Shown: piece after piece, positions 5,090-7,050 of the stretch
Layout of the letters: every line of letters begins with the position of its first letter
Position numbering within the stretch: the stretch's first letter is position 1
DNA from: Timburyella sp030842085
GTDB lineage: Bacteria > Bacillota > Clostridia > Oscillospirales > Acutalibacteraceae
NCBI GenBank assembly: GCA_030842085.1
Contig: JAUUSE010000072.1
Span: 1 to 7,050 of the forward strand
Length of the DNA stretch: 7,050 bases
Direction: 5' to 3'
The notes under the pieces: generated by a model
The model's input: the letters and a program-made list of their open reading frames with translations, nothing else
Told to the model about the DNA's origin: nothing
Databases searched by the model: none
Position numbers and translations under genes: made by a program

Positions 5090-6733
5090 TCAGTCGATCA
5101 GTGGCTGCACCACTTTGAGACCGCCTACAAAAATCACCGTGATCTGTTCCTTGGAATCTACCGTTATGCATTCGAGCAGTTGTCTTACGATCTGCTCATC
5201 ATACTCCATCGGTCGGTTTTTCAGTCCGTCCAGGATGGTGTATATATCGTCGAGTCGGGATTGGGTTTGCTCTCTCTTGAGCTGACCATCTCGGATGTTG
5301 CCAAGCTGCTGTTGCAGATGGGCTTTTTCATCCATGAGCCGTTTGGCTTTTTCTTCATCGAAGGCATCCACCGTATCGGTGGATATTTTTGCGAGCATTG
5401 CTTTGAACTCTGCATCGATTTCCGCTATTCGGATTTGCAGTTCCATGCTGTTGTCCTCGGTCTGTTCGGACTGCAAGCCCATTCCGATGTGTACTTTCAG
5501 AGTCTGCAGCACACCGAGGTTTTGCTGTGCCGTTTCCATGATGGCTCTCATGACGGCTCGTTGTAGGATGCTTTCCTCTACAGTTGGTGAGTTGTGGCAG
5601 TATTTTTTGCCGAAGTCAAGCCGATTGATACATCTCCATACGATCTTCTTTTGTCCTTTTACCGTCCACGTGCATCTGCGGTACGGTGTCTTGCATTCAC
5701 CGCAGACGAGCAGTTCGGTCATAGCGTATTTGCTTGAGTATTTGCCTTGCTCGGTCTTGGTACCGACCTGCTTGGTCTTGGGCTTGCCGGATCGCCTTGC
5801 CAGTTCCTCTTGGACTCTGCCGAAGGTTACTGCATCGATGATGGCAGGATGGTTGTTCTCCACATAGTATTTCGGACGTTCTCCGTTATTGACCATCACC
5901 TTTTTGGACAGGCAGTCCTTGATGTAGGTCTTGTTGATGATGGCATCGCCCTTGTATTTCTCGTTGGAGAGGATGGATTGGATCGTTGAGTTCTGCCATA
6001 GTCCTTTACCCGAAGGGGTTGGGACTTGCAGGTCGTTGAGCATCTGTGCGATACCCGATAGGCTATCGCCTGCAAGGAATCGCTCGTAGATAAAGCGGAT
6101 CGTTTCGGCTTCTTCGGGATCGATTTCGGGCTTTCCGTCTGCACCCTTGCGGTAACCGAGGAAGTTTTTGTAGTGGAATGGTACGTTGCCTTCCTTGGCA
6201 CTCCGCGCCTTGCCCCATTTGACGTTAGCGCTGATGTTTTCGGATTCGCTCTGTGCGATGCTACCGTAGATGGTGATATAAAACTCTGCACCGGGTTGGT
6301 TGCTGTAGATGCCTTGTTCCTCGAAGTACACGACCACGTTTAGGTCATTCAGCATTCGGACGAACTTGAGGCAGTCCACGGTGTTTCGTGCGAAGCGGGC
6401 GATGGATTTCACGATGATCATGTCGATCTTGCCTTGCTTGCATCGGCGGATCATGCGGTTGAACTCGTCACGCTTTTTGTAGCTCGTTCCAGTGATACCC
6501 TTGTCGGCGTAGATGCCTTCGAGTATCCATCCGTTTTCCGCTTGGATTCGTTCGGTGTAGTGCTTGACCTGAGTTTCGTAGCTGTGGAGCTGTTCCTCTT
6601 GCTTGGTGGATACTCGGCAGTAGGCTGCCACTCGTAAGGCTCGGTATGTTGTCTTGACCGTTTCGTGGATCGGGATCGTCGGCTCTATGATTCTGACCAC
6701 CTTCGGTGGGCTAACCGTTGTTGCTTGTACCAT
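5090..6733 (-). CDS. Large serine recombinase (resolvase/invertase catalytic domain, recombinase domain, zinc ribbon)
   Basis: This 547-residue site-specific recombinase should cut and rejoin attachment sites to integrate or excise a mobile element. The catalytic domain (about 34-180) has YCRVST with nucleophile Ser42 and Arg40, and KSIARFARNTVD with the conserved Arg113 and Arg116. The recombinase domain follows (about 188-315; LGYRK, then a W-x-x-S-T-I-x-x-I-L-x-N-x-K-Y-K-G motif at about 246-261). The zinc ribbon has C344-x2-C347 and C368-x10-C379. A charged coiled-coil region spans about 430-505 and ends in a short beta-rich tail. All parts are present and the length suits the family, so it looks intact. 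The 33-residue N-terminal extension is typical of one partner in clostridial tandem recombinase sets. The start has AAAGGAG 7 nt upstream, inside the end of the preceding gene, implying coupled translation. GC content is visibly higher than in the surface-protein genes, suggesting transfer. Confidence 0.95.
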   Translation of the reverse strand: MVQATTVSPPKVVRIIEPTIPIHETVKTTYRALRVAAYCRVSTKQEEQLHSYETQVKHYTERIQAENGWILEGIYADKGITGTSYKKRDEFNRMIRRCKQGKIDMIIVKSIARFARNTVDCLKFVRMLNDLNVVVYFEEQGIYSNQPGAEFYITIYGSIAQSESENISANVKWGKARSAKEGNVPFHYKNFLGYRKGADGKPEIDPEEAETIRFIYERFLAGDSLSGIAQMLNDLQVPTPSGKGLWQNSTIQSILSNEKYKGDAIINKTYIKDCLSKKVMVNNGERPKYYVENNHPAIIDAVTFGRVQEELARRSGKPKTKQVGTKTEQGKYSSKYAMTELLVCGECKTPYRRCTWTVKGQKKIVWRCINRLDFGKKYCHNSPTVEESILQRAVMRAIMETAQQNLGVLQTLKVHIGMGLQSEQTEDNSMELQIRIAEIDAEFKAMLAKISTDTVDAFDEEKAKRLMDEKAHLQQQLGNIRDGQLKREQTQSRLDDIYTILDGLKNRPMEYDEQIVRQLLECITVDSKEQITVIFVGGLKVVQPLID

Positions 6734-6737
6734 GTAT

Positions 6738-7050
6738 TTACTCCTTTCTTATGAGCTGTCCGTTCAGCAGGATGATGCCCACCGTTAGGTCGGTGTACAG
6801 GATGATCTCGCTGACCGTTCTATTAAGTGTTTTCTTATAGTCCTCGCTGTCAGCTCTGTCGAAGTCGGCTTGGAGCTTTCTTGCTGTATGAGCTTCTTCG
6901 TCGAGGTCTTTATATTTCTGACTGATGCATTCCATCATCTTTTTCCGTAGGGCATCCTTATCGATCTGCGGAGCGCCGAGCATTCTTGAGATGTCATTGT
7001 TTATCTGTCTGACCTCGATGCTCGGTTCGTTTTTGCATGGCTCAGTTACT
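6738..7050 (-). CDS. C-terminal part of a second serine recombinase (partial, runs off the window)
   Basis: The frame stays open from the stop at 6738-6740 to the window edge, giving 103 visible residues. The first in-window ATG (6981-6983) is unlikely to be the true start, because upstream codons (TEPCKNEPSIEVRQIN) continue the same helical, charged style. The visible part is a Glu/Lys-rich helical region with heptad-like spacing followed by a short beta tail (TVGIILLNGQLIRKE), the usual end of clostridial large serine recombinases after the zinc ribbon. The catalytic and zinc-ribbon parts would lie beyond 7050. Only 4 bp separate it from the next recombinase, whose ribosome site overlaps its last codons, so the two are co-transcribed and probably act on the same element. 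The family call rests on the tail and the neighbour; no catalytic residue is visible. Confidence 0.7.
   Translation of the reverse strand, partial: VTEPCKNEPSIEVRQINNDISRMLGAPQIDKDALRKKMMECISQKYKDLDEEAHTARKLQADFDRADSEDYKKTLNRTVSEIILYTDLTVGIILLNGQLIRKE

Noticed and set aside
4949..5566. Long plus-strand frame of 205 codons opposite the recombinase gene, and other frames within 5000-6640
   Set aside because: Shadow frames of a complete, motif-bearing serine recombinase; they show no family features of their own.

Overview
The window looks like chromosomal DNA from a low-GC Gram-positive, probably a gut-type clostridium of the Ruminococcus/Oscillospiraceae kind. The basis is AT-rich intergenic DNA, strong AGGAGG ribosome sites, a Gram-positive lipobox lipoprotein, a C-terminal wall-sorting-like tail, and clostridial-style tandem serine recombinases. 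The genus is inference; no taxonomic marker gene is present. All four well-supported genes lie on the minus strand, so the window is best read from right to left.

Right part (about 5090-7050): two large serine recombinase genes lie in tandem with only 4 bp between them, and the ribosome site of the second sits inside the end of the first. The upstream gene is cut by the window edge. This pair is the integration/excision end of a mobile element whose other genes would lie beyond position 7050. A near-perfect palindromic terminator at 4948-4984 closes the operon. One boundary of the element could lie between about 4800 and 5089.

Middle (about 4235-5089): no gene. It contains two direct copies of a 152-bp repeat, about 89% identical and without gaps. 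Each copy ends in the same terminator-like hairpin and carries a second hairpin with loop GCAGTAAGAG. The right-hand copy begins inside a 23-nt stretch that has the anatomy of a tRNA(Pro) 3' end: T-loop, 3' half of the T-stem, 3' half of the acceptor stem, discriminator base and CCA. This stretch abuts a terminator hairpin whose relative recurs at 2589-2632, behind the wall-protein gene.

Left part (about 600-4300): two independently transcribed genes for exported surface proteins. The first (2705-4234) is a 509-residue protein with a signal peptide, two diverged beta-rich domains, a Ser/Thr linker and a sorting-like tail. The second (633-2054) is a 473-residue lipoprotein with two clear tandem copies of a domain of about 195 residues marked by QGDNGWYY and (G)DGV motifs. 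Each has a good vegetative promoter, and the wall-protein gene ends at tandem terminators. Both products would sit on the outer face of the cell. Their ligands cannot be read from the sequence; binding of carbohydrate or another extracellular polymer is a guess from the fold type.

Far left (1-632): possibly the last 12 codons of a plus-strand gene, a hairpin at 126-158, and then about 470 bp in which I see no supportable gene.
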